Source: Streptomyces caniferus (GTDB lineage: Bacteria; Actinomycetota; Actinomycetes; Streptomycetales; Streptomycetaceae). From it: 64,000 bases of DNA. Made by a program: the position numbers and the translations under genes. A model generated the notes under the pieces. That model was not told the DNA's origin and searched no databases. It saw nothing but the letters and a program-made list of their open reading frames with translations. How positions within the stretch are numbered: the stretch's first letter is position 1; the number at the start of each line of letters is the position of its first letter. The stretch spans positions 1 through 64,000 of the forward strand of contig NZ_BLIN01000007.1 of the NCBI RefSeq assembly GCF_009811555.1, written 5' to 3'. This document shows positions 1 to 8,594 of this stretch, one piece after another.

Positions 1-457
1 GGTCCGCCTGTGACGGCTGCACGCCTTGGGCAGCGTTGTGCCGGGCCTGTGTGAGCGCGATGTCGTAGCGGGCAAGCAGGTCACCGGCGACCTGCTCGGC
101 CCCCAGGAAGGGGTCGTCGGTCAGGGCAATGCCGTTCGGCTCGCTGACACCGCGGTATGCCTCGTCGGGCAGGTCGCGGGGGGCGACGGCGGCGATGAGG
201 AAACCGTCGCGCTCGTCGTGACGGTGGAGGACGGCGAGCCTGGCGCCGTCCGACCGGGCAAGGACGGCTGCCTGCTGGAGTGGGTGATGGGCGAGGGCCT
301 CGGCGACGAGGTCCAGGTCCCAGATCCGGTCGACCAGTTCGGCGAGGTCGTCCTTGTGCTCGGGCGGGAGATAGGCGCTGGTCCAGCTGTCAGGGAGTTC
401 GCTGGCGAGGACGTCAGCGTACGAGGCGAGACGCTCGGAGTTTTCGTGGTCGTGCAT
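1..457 (-). CDS. Partial hypothetical protein, module B family
   Basis: The reading frame opens at an ATG at 457 and is still open at the left edge, so only about 152 N-terminal residues are visible. I do not recognise a named family. The visible part aligns by eye with the N-terminal half of the protein at 8595-9380 and with central parts of the proteins at 5132-6201 and 6709-7821. Shared marks are an LP-x-x-W near the start, a W-D pair about 25 residues later, EPNGI, and a late RYD-x-AL segment. It is the last gene of the minus-strand run in view, 20 bases after the preceding gene, and is probably co-transcribed with it. Function is unknown. Confidence 0.6.
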   Translation of the reverse strand, partial: MHDHENSERLASYADVLASELPDSWTSAYLPPEHKDDLAELVDRIWDLDLVAEALAHHPLQQAAVLARSDGARLAVLHRHDERDGFLIAAVAPRDLPDEAYRGVSEPNGIALTDDPFLGAEQVAGDLLARYDIALTQARHNAAQGVQPSQAD

Positions 458-477
458 GGTGTCCTTGGGCGGGTGGG

Positions 478-1176
478 TCAGCGGCGCATCGCGGCGGCCA
501 CGGGCGGGGGAGGCGGAGCCGGAACCGTGCGCGGCGGGGGCGGGCAGGCGCACACGGCGGAGCGCTCTCGCTCGTTGGCGGGGACCTGCTCGGTGCAGAT
601 GCTGCGGCCGGGATGCGGGACGTGGCGGTCGGCGAGGTCGTTGCGCGTGTGGGAGAGGTCGCTCCTGATGACGCCCAGGCGCTCGTCGGCGAGGTAGCGC
701 AGGCGTCGGGCGATGTGCGGGTCGGCCGCGTCGCCGAGGCCCTCGTGGAACTCCGCGAGGGCGACGAGCACGTCGTCGAGAGCGGCGAGGACGCCGTCGT
801 GGGGGGCGGTCAGCTCGGCGAGGGTGTCGGCCACCTCGTCGGTGGTGGTGGCTTCGCGGATGGACTCGGCAATGTGGGCGACCGAAGTCCCGAGCGGCAG
901 GTGGTGCGTCGGGCGGTCGTCGGTGTCGAAGTCCTTGTCGCAGTCGACGTGGTAGCTGGTGGATCGAAGCCGGGCGACCGCTTTGGTGGCGAGGCGGGCC
1001 TCGTCGTGCTCCGCGAGGTTGGTGGGGACGCGGTGGTATGTCTCGTGGGCTCGTACGACGGGGACGAACCCGGTGCGCTGGAGGAGGCTGTGGGCCTCTG
1101 GGTCGCCGCCGCGGGCGAGGACTTCATCGGAGTACGGATCGCGTCGGATACTCAGGAAGCGGTCGGCGTGGGCCAA
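478..1176 (-). CDS. Hypothetical protein with N-terminal module A
   Basis: This 232-residue protein starts at a TTG with GGAG about ten bases upstream. Residues about 20-85 carry the recurring module A: a helix ending in TGF, a Y-x-x-(L/V)P segment, a second helix and a closing Y-x-V strand. The rest is predicted helical, followed by a proline-rich tail ending in AAAMRR. I assign no function. It sits 13 bases after the relaxase-like gene at 1190-2047 and before the truncated module B gene, so it belongs to the same transcript. The basic end of the tail recurs in many neighbours. Confidence 0.6.
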   Translation of the reverse strand: MAHADRFLSIRRDPYSDEVLARGGDPEAHSLLQRTGFVPVVRAHETYHRVPTNLAEHDEARLATKAVARLRSTSYHVDCDKDFDTDDRPTHHLPLGTSVAHIAESIREATTTDEVADTLAELTAPHDGVLAALDDVLVALAEFHEGLGDAADPHIARRLRYLADERLGVIRSDLSHTRNDLADRHVPHPGRSICTEQVPANERERSAVCACPPPPRTVPAPPPPPVAAAMRR

Positions 1177-1189
1177 AGAAGCGTTTCTC

Positions 1190-2047
1190 CTAACGTGGTT
1201 GGCGTGTGACTGCCTTGACTGTGGGCGGGGCCGGAACGGCTGTGCGCGGCTGGGGCGGGGCGTTCAGGCTGGTGGCGGTGGCTTGGAGGTCCTGCTGGAT
1301 GCCGTAGAGGCGGTGGGCGATTAGCTCCAGGCGATGCGCAGTGTCGGCGCTGGCGGCACCGGCCTGGTCGGCGAAGCGGTGTGCGGTGTGCTCGACGAGG
1401 CCGCGCACAGCGACCAGCGGGCCGTCCTGTTCGTTGGCGAGCTGGGCGAGAACCCTGGCGAACTGCGTTGACGAGGTCGGCGCTTCCTGGCTGCTGCCGC
1501 GCTGTCGGGAGGCGGTTCGTGGGGGAGTGAGGCGCAGGTCCTCTTCGATGGCGCGGGCCTCGTCGCAAAGCCGTCGTAGGAGGTCGGCCGGCTGGCGCTG
1601 CCAAGTGCCGTCGAGGCGAATGAGGTTAGCGATCAGGTCCAGGCGTCCGTGTTTGCCCTGGACAGCGATCCAGTGGCAGTCGTTCGAGTCCCCTGGTGTT
1701 TCGATGCCGGCGGCGCGGGCGAGACGGTGGGCGGCCTCCGCCCACTCTGCACGGGACAGCTCCCGGTCGTCGGGGTGGAGTCGCGCATCGAGGTGGAAGA
1801 TTGCCCGCCGGTCGTCTTGGGGGCTGGCGGCGAACGGATGCTCCAGGAGTGGGTCTTCGAGGTGCTCGGCCCACTGTTTGGCTGTCCACGTGGCCTGTTC
1901 GTCGTCCAGGATGTAGGAGTCCAGCCCCGGCCAGTAGGCGACGACGGCATGTTCGGTCAGTCCGCCCACGAAGGGCACCGCGTATCCCAGCGCCTCGCTG
2001 AGCGGGTCGTGCGGGGTGTGGGTGCGTTCGTTGATGCGGGGGATCAT
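1190..2047 (-). CDS. Relaxase-like protein lacking the catalytic histidine triad
   Basis: The N-terminal 165 residues align by eye with the relaxase at 39959-41671: both start M-(I/V)-PRI, share an E-W helix before AAGI, then W-(I/V)-AV followed by the metal-site strand. In the relaxase that strand has histidines 124, 128 and 130; here the aligned positions are G131, R135 and D137. The nuclease site is therefore probably dead. The C-terminal 100 residues are helical and end in VTRQPR. Its ATG overlaps the stop of the TPR-like gene upstream (ATGA), which indicates coupled translation. It might bind oriT DNA or the relaxosome without cutting; that is inference. Confidence 0.6.
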   Translation of the reverse strand: MIPRINERTHTPHDPLSEALGYAVPFVGGLTEHAVVAYWPGLDSYILDDEQATWTAKQWAEHLEDPLLEHPFAASPQDDRRAIFHLDARLHPDDRELSRAEWAEAAHRLARAAGIETPGDSNDCHWIAVQGKHGRLDLIANLIRLDGTWQRQPADLLRRLCDEARAIEEDLRLTPPRTASRQRGSSQEAPTSSTQFARVLAQLANEQDGPLVAVRGLVEHTAHRFADQAGAASADTAHRLELIAHRLYGIQQDLQATATSLNAPPQPRTAVPAPPTVKAVTRQPR

Positions 2048-2820
2048 GCTGCTGTTCCTCCCGCGGGGCTGGGGTAGGGCATGTCACGGGCGGCGGCGAT
2101 CAGGGAGCGCTCGCGCACCAGGTCGGCGTGCACTGCGATGTCACCCGGCGGGAGAAGGTCCAGGGCCCGGTCGATGGCAGCGAGCCCCTCGCCGTACCGG
2201 CCCAGCCGACGCAGGGCGCCGGCAACGCGGAAGAGCAGGATCGGGTCTCTGCCGGTGTCGAAGCCCGGTCGGGAGCTGAGAGCCAGGAGCCGCTCCGCCC
2301 CTTGCTCCAAGTCCTGGCCCAGCCACAGACCGTGCAGCAGAACGTGCAGCGTCTTGGCGTGCTCCCCTGCCTCCGCGAGTACCTCGTCCATCAATGCCAG
2401 GCCCTCGGGACGGGACTGGCCCAGCAGCGCGAAGACGTACAGGGCGCGGCTGTAGCAATCCAGTGACCGGAGCGCGGTGCTCGGGAGCTGTTCGATGAAT
2501 GCTTGGAGGGTGGGGCAGCGGAAATCGAACCGCAGGGCGCTCAGGTACAGATGCCGGAAGGTGCGGCTGGTGACCGGATCGGGGCCGGCGGCGGTGGCCC
2601 GCTCCGGGCTCAGCAGACCAAGAACGCTGTGCCCAGCGGAGCGTGCCGCCCATGCAGCATTCGCGCATACCTCAGCCGATTCGCGCCAGTCGGCGTCGAG
2701 TTCGCGCAGATCCCCTGCCAGGCGGACCGGCCAGGACGTGTCGGCCGGATGAGCGGTGGCTCGGGCTTCCGTGTCGAGGAGAGCGCGGGCTCGGCCGGGG
2801 CGGCGTACGGGGAGGGTCAC
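2044..2820 (-). CDS. TPR-like helical repeat protein
   Basis: The start chosen is a GTG at 2820 that overlaps the stop of the upstream gene (GTGA), giving 258 residues. The sequence is helical throughout, with repeats reminiscent of tetratricopeptide units: leucine- and alanine-rich pairs such as the segments around SRALYVFALLG and FRVAGALRRLGRYGEGLAAIDRA. Such folds bind other proteins or peptides. I see no enzymatic motif and no membrane segment. It lies between a small Cys-containing protein and the degenerate relaxase-like gene, with overlaps on both sides, so the three are probably made together. A helix-turn-helix regulator with a TPR body is excluded, because no HTH is visible. Confidence 0.55.
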   Translation of the reverse strand: MTLPVRRPGRARALLDTEARATAHPADTSWPVRLAGDLRELDADWRESAEVCANAAWAARSAGHSVLGLLSPERATAAGPDPVTSRTFRHLYLSALRFDFRCPTLQAFIEQLPSTALRSLDCYSRALYVFALLGQSRPEGLALMDEVLAEAGEHAKTLHVLLHGLWLGQDLEQGAERLLALSSRPGFDTGRDPILLFRVAGALRRLGRYGEGLAAIDRALDLLPPGDIAVHADLVRERSLIAAARDMPYPSPAGGTAA

Positions 2821-3251
2821 CGGCAGCTCCGGGCATCGGCGATGTGCACCAGCTGGCCAAGGGCGGTGGTGGTGTACCAGCCGCAGTCGATCAGCGCGTC
2901 GTGGTCGGCGTACTTCGGCAGAAGGTGGTCTTCCATGGCGCGCAGGTGTATCAGACACTCCGGGCAGCGGCGCGAGAGATGCACCAGGTACCGGGGGTGG
3001 CCTGTGATGTACGTCTGCGCGCCTCCGGTGGCGTCGCGCAGACGCCATCCGTCCTCGTCGGTGGGCGTGTGCCACGAGGGGGCGACGACGTGCGCTGCAT
3101 CTCCCCACAGCTCCCCGCCTGCCACGCCCTTGAGGATGACGACCTGGTCACCGGGCTCGAAGTGGGCATGGGTGATGTCCCGGGCGGGCGTGAGCGGGTC
3201 AGGCGTCGGCGCGAACGCAGGTGTGGGCGGGGGCGTCGAGGGCGAAGTCAT
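2817..3251 (-). CDS. Small protein with a CPEC motif, hypothetical
   Basis: A 144-residue protein follows a 51-bp palindromic element that lies 42-92 bases upstream of its start. The first 25 residues are proline-rich and probably disordered. The middle is predicted beta-rich (HFEPGDQVVILKG), and a CPEC pair near residue 111 with a later DCGW could bind a metal, although a full zinc-ribbon set is not evident. No family is recognised. Its stop overlaps the GTG start of the TPR-like gene. It appears to be the first gene of a sub-operon controlled from the element at 3293-3343. Confidence 0.55.
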   Translation of the reverse strand: MTSPSTPPPTPAFAPTPDPLTPARDITHAHFEPGDQVVILKGVAGGELWGDAAHVVAPSWHTPTDEDGWRLRDATGGAQTYITGHPRYLVHLSRRCPECLIHLRAMEDHLLPKYADHDALIDCGWYTTTALGQLVHIADARSCR

Positions 3252-3292
3252 ACGAGTCCTTCCACGCGGATAGGGGTGGCGGCGGAAGGATC

Positions 3293-3343
3293 AATGGTCC
3301 GGAGGATCGCCGGTTTGGCTAACCGGCGATCGTCGTCTATGTT
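3293..3343 (-). promoter_or_regulatory. 51-bp element with an 11-bp-arm palindrome (site 1)
   Basis: Reading toward the gene at 2817-3251, this stretch matches the element at 21836-21886 in 46 of 51 bases. The core is an inverted repeat (GATCGCCGGTT, five-base spacer, AACCGGCGATC) with perfect arms at 3305-3331. Both copies lie downstream of one gene and about 40-85 bases upstream of the next, in the same orientation relative to transcription. An operator or promoter is more likely than a simple terminator, because the flanking bases AACATAG and CTCCGGAC are conserved too. The regulator is unknown. Confidence 0.6.
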
Positions 3344-3352
3344 GCCCCCCCG

Positions 3353-3850
3353 TCAGCGGAACGGGTTCTCCGTCCCGCGCTCCGACTCGCCAGCTGCGTC
3401 GAGGAGTTCGAGCAGGTCAGAGCCGTCGGCGTCCCTCTGGTCGATCCACCATCCGGCCTGCGTGATCGCTCGTGCTTTCTCCTCCACTTCCGCCCAGTCC
3501 GCCTCGTCCCAGGTGCCCTCGATGACGAGGGCGGTGTGCGCGGCAGTCATCAGCTGGTGGCGGGACCGCTCGCCCCATTCCAGGGCGCGCTCGGGGCCTT
3601 CAAGCGGCGGCATGTCGAACCGCTGCGCCCACTCCGTCGCGGCCTGCTGTTCTTCGGCCCGCTTGGCGGCAAGCCACTGTGCCCTGTCGGCGCTGTCACT
3701 GTGGCGGCCAGCCTGCCAGCAGTCCGTGCAGTCTCGCGCGGCGAGCCAGCGGGCGAAGCCGGCGCGTTTGTCGGCGGGACGGTTCGACAGGTCGTGTGGC
3801 AGATCGTGTCCACAGGTGTGCTGGACGTTCCAGGTCGTACGGACAGCCAT
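3353..3850 (-). CDS. Zinc-ribbon-like hypothetical protein
   Basis: A 165-residue protein with N-terminal HTCGHD and, about 30 residues later, CTDC, a pattern that would make a Cys/His zinc site. The remainder is a charged helical region rich in Trp, Ala and Glu, ending in GTENPFR. Similar short proteins with a CGH...CxxC start occur in actinobacterial mobile elements, but I cannot name a family. The gene is separated from the next one (3251) by the palindromic element and from the previous one (3946) by about 95 bases. Confidence 0.5.
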   Translation of the reverse strand: MAVRTTWNVQHTCGHDLPHDLSNRPADKRAGFARWLAARDCTDCWQAGRHSDSADRAQWLAAKRAEEQQAATEWAQRFDMPPLEGPERALEWGERSRHQLMTAAHTALVIEGTWDEADWAEVEEKARAITQAGWWIDQRDADGSDLLELLDAAGESERGTENPFR

Positions 3851-3945
3851 AGGTGAATCTCCTTGAAGACGTGCAAATAACGGGAAGTTGGGGTGCCTGC
3901 CCAGGCGTGTCCGCGTCGGTGCGTCGACCGGGGCGGAACGGTGCT

Positions 3946-5049
3946 CTAGCGGTGACGGGCGGTTGCTGTGGTGCGCGGCGGCGATGCGGGCGGTGTGGTG
4001 TCCAGGGCGAGTCGCGGGCGGATCCGCGGTACGGGGGTGCGGTGAGGCGGCAGGACGGCGATGGTCGCGCCGAGGTCTTCGGCTGCCTCGCGGACTTCGC
4101 GGGTGAGGAATTCGACCTGTCGGCCGAGCGCGGCGAGCCGGGCAGCGACCTGGCGGCCCTGCACGCTCTCCAGGGCGAAGGCGAACTGGCCTGCAGTATC
4201 CAGGAGTTCCTGGAGACGGATCAGCGGGCCCGCGTCGTAGCCGCGCTGGGTGGCGGTGAGCAGAGCTTCGGAGACGTCCGCTGCGGTGCGGGCCTCGACG
4301 ACGTCCCGGCGCAGTTCCTGCAAGGAAATCTCTGGCACCGGCTCCGGGCGGTTGAAGCGCGAGACGTCCGGCCGCAGCACCCCAGGGGGAACGGGGCGCG
4401 GTAGCGCCTGCCCGGCTGCGTACTCGTTGTCGTAGTGCCCGATCACCTGAAACTCCGGCCCGTCCGGGTCGCCGGCCAGAGCAATCGTGGTGGACGTATC
4501 GTCCTCGACCAGATCGGCGAGCGTGATCCGTCGACCGTCAGCGGCGTACCACGACTCCATCAGCTCCAGCTCACCACGCCTCCGTGCAGCCTGGGCCCTG
4601 TCGGTCCACATCTGCCGTTCCGCGAGGCCCAGTTCGGGTGCGGGCTGGTGATGCTGGTCGGTGAGGTCGGCGGCGATGGAGCCGTGGTCGGCCCAGGCGG
4701 CGAGATGCGGCCACACGCCTGCGTGCTGCTCGCGCTCAGCGTCCGAGCCAGGAGTGGCGGGCTCATCGAGGACGCGGACGATCTCGGCGTGGGACGTGGC
4801 GAGGCTGTCGAGGACGCTTCGCCACGCGGCGGCGTGCCGGGCGGGAGGCAGCTTGTCGAGAGCGCGGTGGGCGACGGTCAGCAGTTCGTCGGCGCGCGGG
4901 GCGAGATCCATGGCGTACGCCTCGATGGCTGCGTGATTTCGGCGTGCGCGGGCTGCCGTGGCGGTGTGATGGTGGACGGTCCGCCCGTGGCGGTCGCGGG
5001 TGGTGTCGAGCGCGGTCTCCACCTCGCGGTCGATGACGGCCATCCGCAA
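3946..5049 (-). CDS. Long helical hypothetical protein
   Basis: The protein is at least 367 residues when started at the TTG at 5049. The frame stays open upstream, and a good AGGAG lies six bases before an ATC at 5109, so 20 further residues may be translated from a near-cognate start. The sequence is mostly helical (residues 30-160 and 245-330), with a short beta-like part in the middle (QVIGHYDNEYAAG) and a proline-rich tail ending in TATARHR. No family or catalytic motif is recognised. It is part of the cargo run behind the secretion genes. Confidence 0.5.
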   Translation of the reverse strand: MRMAVIDREVETALDTTRDRHGRTVHHHTATAARARRNHAAIEAYAMDLAPRADELLTVAHRALDKLPPARHAAAWRSVLDSLATSHAEIVRVLDEPATPGSDAEREQHAGVWPHLAAWADHGSIAADLTDQHHQPAPELGLAERQMWTDRAQAARRRGELELMESWYAADGRRITLADLVEDDTSTTIALAGDPDGPEFQVIGHYDNEYAAGQALPRPVPPGVLRPDVSRFNRPEPVPEISLQELRRDVVEARTAADVSEALLTATQRGYDAGPLIRLQELLDTAGQFAFALESVQGRQVAARLAALGRQVEFLTREVREAAEDLGATIAVLPPHRTPVPRIRPRLALDTTPPASPPRTTATARHR

Positions 5050-5131
5050 CCGGAAGTCACGGGCACGGGCGCGAAGTTCGGCGGTCGAAGGCGTGGGGGA
5101 TGTGGGGATCGGTTGCTCCTAGTGGTCGGTG

Positions 5132-6201
5132 TCAGCGGGACCGGCCTGTACTCGTCACCGCAGCTGGCGGGACGGGAACGGCGTTCGGGGTTGCCGGCCG
5201 TGTAACGGTGGTCTGGCGCGTGGGGGCAGCCTGAGCGAGCTCGATCAGTTGCTCGCCCTCGGTGAGCCAGAGGGCCATCGCGTCGCCTCCGCCGTTCTGC
5301 GCCTGGCCGAGAGTCGCCTCGAAGTAGTCAAGAAACGCGGCCTCGTGAGCGGCGAGGGGAGTGTTCGGGCTTCGCAGGTGCGCGATCAGCTCGGGGGCGT
5401 GGTCGAGGAACCGGTCAAGACCCGAGGCCAGTTCCCGCGGATGCGGCTCGACGACATCTCCGGGCTCGTAGGTTTCCTGGGCCCAGCGCAGGTCGTCGTC
5501 TGCCTCGGTCAGGCGCGAGGAGAAGACCGCCTCCTGGTACTGCGGCAGCAGCCGGTCTTCTACCAGGCTGGCTGCCATGTGGGTGCCAGCCGCGCTGATG
5601 CTGCTGGGTCCGGCGACGAAAGTCTCGATGATGTCGGGGCTGGGCAGCATGGCCCCGATCACGCACTCATTGTCGGGCTGGACCAGCAGCAGCTCGGTGT
5701 CGCCGCCGGTAAGGCGGGCGGCGCAGGGGGTGCGGTGCCGCTCCAGGGCTGTCAGGAGGGGCCCCGGGCCCCAGACCCAGGGCAGGAGGTCCCTTTGGCG
5801 GTCTGCTTCGGGCAGCGGCACGAGGTCCACTTCCCAGTGGCCGGGCAGCCGCTGCGCGAGATCGACGGCGATGTCGCCGAGGTAGGGCTGGGGCTCAGGG
5901 TGACCGTGACGTCGAGGTCGCGGGCGAACTGGCGCAGCTGATGCAGTGCCTGGCGGGTCTGGTCGGGATCGACCGTGGGCAGCTGATGGATGCCGTCGTG
6001 AGCTGGGGTAAAGCCGGCGAGTTCCAGGGCGGTCGTGGCCCACTGGCGGCTGGCACCCGAGACGTGGCCGGCAAGAGTGCTGTGGGCTGTGCGGTGGAGA
6101 GTGATCTCGGCGGCCACGTCAGGCGACGGTCCTTCGTTTGCGCCGATGGCCCAGGGCGCCCCGCCGTAGGTGATGCGCATCGGCTGGCGCGGAGTCGTCA
6201 T
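5132..6201 (-). pseudogene. Module A plus module B protein, interrupted by a -1 frameshift
   Basis: Two overlapping frames together make one protein. The upstream frame starts at the ATG at 6201, which overlaps the stop of the previous gene (ATGA), and encodes module A up to VTVTLSPS. The downstream frame continues with QPYLGDIAVDLAQRLPG, which is module B, and runs to the stop at 5132 with a tail ending in TSTGRSR. The junction is a run of four C at about 5890. One extra C restores a continuous frame (S-P-Q-P-Y). This may be a sequencing error in a homopolymer, a real inactivating deletion, or programmed frameshifting. The intact product would be about 355 residues. Confidence 0.6.
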
Positions 6202-6692
6202 CGCGACCGGCCGGGGGCATAGGCGGGGGATTGGGCGGTGGGCGCGTACCCGGGTTCCGGCAGGGCCGACCGCGCGGGCGGCAGTGAGGCCGTCGGTGTC
6301 ATGCCGTACTGCGGTGACTGGCCAGCGGCAGCCTGTGCGATCCGGCTGCGCCGCTCCGACAGGCCGTTGGGCTGGATGGGGCGAGGCGGACTGGCCTGGG
6401 CAGCCGGATCGAGGGCGACGTCGGTTTCCACGGCGTAGCCGTGGCGGCGCAGGTCGTGGACGGCCTGCCGGGTGCGGCGCGGGCCGTCGCGCTCGGGCTC
6501 GGTGAGTCGGAAGAGGCCCGGTTGGTCGGGGACGGGCACGAACTGTTCCCGGTCGAGGAACCAATGGGCCAGGTGCGCGGGCATGGAGGAGGAGAAGGTG
6601 GCGACAAAGCCGTGGTCGGGGTGAGTGCCGAAGGCGAAGTGGGTGGATGGGGCCAAGGGGCGGAGCTTTCTGTCGTGGCTGGGCGCGGGCAC
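6198..6692 (-). CDS. Stand-alone module A protein
   Basis: The start at the GTG at 6692 is chosen because the preceding gene stops at 6709; the ribosome site is weak, so the exact start is uncertain. The product is about 164 residues. Residues 20-95 form module A, here with FLDREQFVPVPDQPG, FRLTEPE and YAVETDVALDP. The rest is a Gln/Pro/Ala-rich tail ending in YAPGRSR. It is the shortest member of the module A set in this window and overlaps the next gene by four bases. Function is unknown. Confidence 0.5.
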   Translation of the reverse strand: MPAPSHDRKLRPLAPSTHFAFGTHPDHGFVATFSSSMPAHLAHWFLDREQFVPVPDQPGLFRLTEPERDGPRRTRQAVHDLRRHGYAVETDVALDPAAQASPPRPIQPNGLSERRSRIAQAAAGQSPQYGMTPTASLPPARSALPEPGYAPTAQSPAYAPGRSR

Positions 6693-6708
6693 CGACGGGC
6701 GGGCTGTC

Positions 6709-7821
6709 TCAGCGGCGCGGTGCGGGGGCGCCCGGCGGGAGGGCGCGAGGTGTAGCCGTGGGGGCGAGGCCGTTTCGCACACGTGGGGTGCAGGTGTGCG
6801 CCTGGCGGAGGAACGTCTCGCCGTGGGTGAGCCAGGTCTCGATGGGCGTCCAGGTTCGGGTAGCGCGCTCGCCGCGGGTGAGCGGGACGCCGGAGGCCAG
6901 CTCTTCGTGGACGGCCTCGGCGTCGGCCAGGGCTCCCGCCAGGCGTGCAAGGGCGGTGGCGTCCTCGGGCCACGGGGTCGTGGCGGGACGGCAGCGGTTC
7001 AGCAACGCGGGCGCGTGGTCGAGCACGGCGAGGAAGTTGCGCCAGGCGTTGTCCAGGAGATCCTCGGTCGCGCTTCCGAGGGCATCGAACTTGAGCGGGG
7101 TGGCGTCGCTGTACTGGCCGGAGGCAACCATGGCCGTCCAGGTGCTGTGTTCGCTGCGGAGGCGGGCGAGCGCTGTGGCGACGGCGTCGGTGCTGCGGGC
7201 ATGGACGGCGCGGTCGTAGGTCGGAAGGTACCGTTCGGTGATCGCTCGTGCCGCGAGACCGGGGGAGGGCGGCAGGACGACGCTTCGCGGGGCATGCGGG
7301 TCAGCGAAGCCCGCTTCCAGGGGCATGGGCGCGAAGGCCCCGATCAAGTAGTCGCGTTGGTGCCCGGGGCGCTCGGCAAGTAGGAGGCCGGTGCCGGTGG
7401 TGGCGTTGGTGAGGGTGGCCGCGTACGGGAGGCGGGTGGTGCGCACGGCGCGTCCGAGCTCGCCGCTGTCCCACAGCCACGGCACGAGGTCCTCCTGCCA
7501 CAGGGGATGGGAGTAGATCTCGACCTGTGCATCCCACTGGCCGGGCAGCAGGCGGGCGACGTGGTTAGCCATGTCGCCGATGAACTGTCGGCTGCTGACA
7601 CTGACGGTGGTGTTGTGCCGCTCGGCGCACCGGATCAGACTGGCCACCGTGGTACGGGAAGCGGTTGACTCGTTGGCCGGCAGGTAGTAGATGCCGGCTT
7701 CGCCGCGCTGGAATCCGCTCTCTCGCAGAGCGGTGTGCGCCCAGGGGTACTTCTCGCCGGAGGCGAGGGCGACGATGCCGTTGTGCCGACTGTCGGTGAG
7801 GATGATCTCGGCGTCAGCCAT
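6709..7821 (-). CDS. Module A plus module B hypothetical protein
   Basis: The ATG at 7821 overlaps the end of the glycosyltransferase gene by eight bases, giving 370 residues. Residues 1-75 are module A (ESGFQRGEAGIYYLP, then a helix and TVSVSS). Residues 78-185 are module B (LLPGQW, DLVPWLW, LPTYDRAV). The remainder is a helical region followed by a tail ending in GAPAPRR. It is the intact counterpart of the frameshifted gene at 5132-6201 and shows the full-length arrangement. No catalytic motif is recognised. Confidence 0.6.
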   Translation of the reverse strand: MADAEIILTDSRHNGIVALASGEKYPWAHTALRESGFQRGEAGIYYLPANESTASRTTVASLIRCAERHNTTVSVSSRQFIGDMANHVARLLPGQWDAQVEIYSHPLWQEDLVPWLWDSGELGRAVRTTRLPYAATLTNATTGTGLLLAERPGHQRDYLIGAFAPMPLEAGFADPHAPRSVVLPPSPGLAARAITERYLPTYDRAVHARSTDAVATALARLRSEHSTWTAMVASGQYSDATPLKFDALGSATEDLLDNAWRNFLAVLDHAPALLNRCRPATTPWPEDATALARLAGALADAEAVHEELASGVPLTRGERATRTWTPIETWLTHGETFLRQAHTCTPRVRNGLAPTATPRALPPGAPAPRR

Positions 7822-8566
7822 GGGCGAGTGCCTCCCCGGACCGGAAGGCGGCGCGCAGGCTGCGGCCGTAGTTCCAGGCGTGCTCACGGGACGCGGATTC
7901 CAGCTGGTCGTACGTGGCCTGCTTGGTCATCTGGCCCGGGTGCTTGCGGTAGCGGTAGACCGGGACGGGTAGCAGGACCCCGGGGGCGAGGTTGGTCACG
8001 CCGAGGGCCATGTAGTCCTCGCCCTGGACGAGGCCGCCCATCGGCGCCGCTCGCACCAGGTCGGTGCGAGCCAGGATCGTGGTGGGGCCGATGGGAATGG
8101 TGTCCGACGGGCGCTTCCAGTACGTCCACACATCACCGGCCTGGTGCAGGCCGGGCGGCGTGGGACAGCGCCACAGGGTGGTCGAGCCGTCGGGGTGACG
8201 GTCCTCGCTCCATCCTGCGCACCAGCCCACTCCGGTTGATTCAAGAGTGTTGAGCCGCGTCGCCATGGCGTCGTCGGTGAACTCGTCATCATCGTCTGCC
8301 CAGTTCACATAAGGCGTGCGGACCTGGGTGAGTGCGAGGTTGCGGGCGCAGGCGGCGCCGACGGCCCGGGGGAGGGCGAGAGTGCGGATGCGGGGGTCGG
8401 TCACGAGCGGCGCCGGCAGGCGGGCGGGGTCGGCGCCGTCGATGGCGATCACCGCTTCCCACGGCACGGTCTGCCGGGTGAGGCTGGCGTGCATGGCGGT
8501 CAGGTAGTCGAGACGGTCGTCGCGCAGGCGGGTCGCGATGACGATCGTGATGCGGGGAGTGGGCAG
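7814..8566 (-). CDS. Family 2 glycosyltransferase (GT-A fold)
   Basis: The sequence has the classical start of a GT-A enzyme (ITIVIATR, then AMHASLTRQTVPWEAVIAIDGAD), an ARNLAL segment and an acidic nucleotide-sugar/metal motif WADDDDEF, followed by a GEDYMALG segment late in the fold. These features place it in the GT2-type superfamily. The N-terminal strand is only encoded if translation begins upstream of the first ATG at 8494. A CTG at 8566 has GGAG six bases before it and gives 250 residues. Acceptor and sugar are unknown. Finding it inside a conjugation cargo operon is unusual; it could modify surface polymers or a transferred protein. Confidence 0.7.
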   Translation of the reverse strand: MPTPRITIVIATRLRDDRLDYLTAMHASLTRQTVPWEAVIAIDGADPARLPAPLVTDPRIRTLALPRAVGAACARNLALTQVRTPYVNWADDDDEFTDDAMATRLNTLESTGVGWCAGWSEDRHPDGSTTLWRCPTPPGLHQAGDVWTYWKRPSDTIPIGPTTILARTDLVRAAPMGGLVQGEDYMALGVTNLAPGVLLPVPVYRYRKHPGQMTKQATYDQLESASREHAWNYGRSLRAAFRSGEALAHG

Positions 8567-8594
8567 GTCGGTCTCCGGAGAGGGGCGGAAGGAG

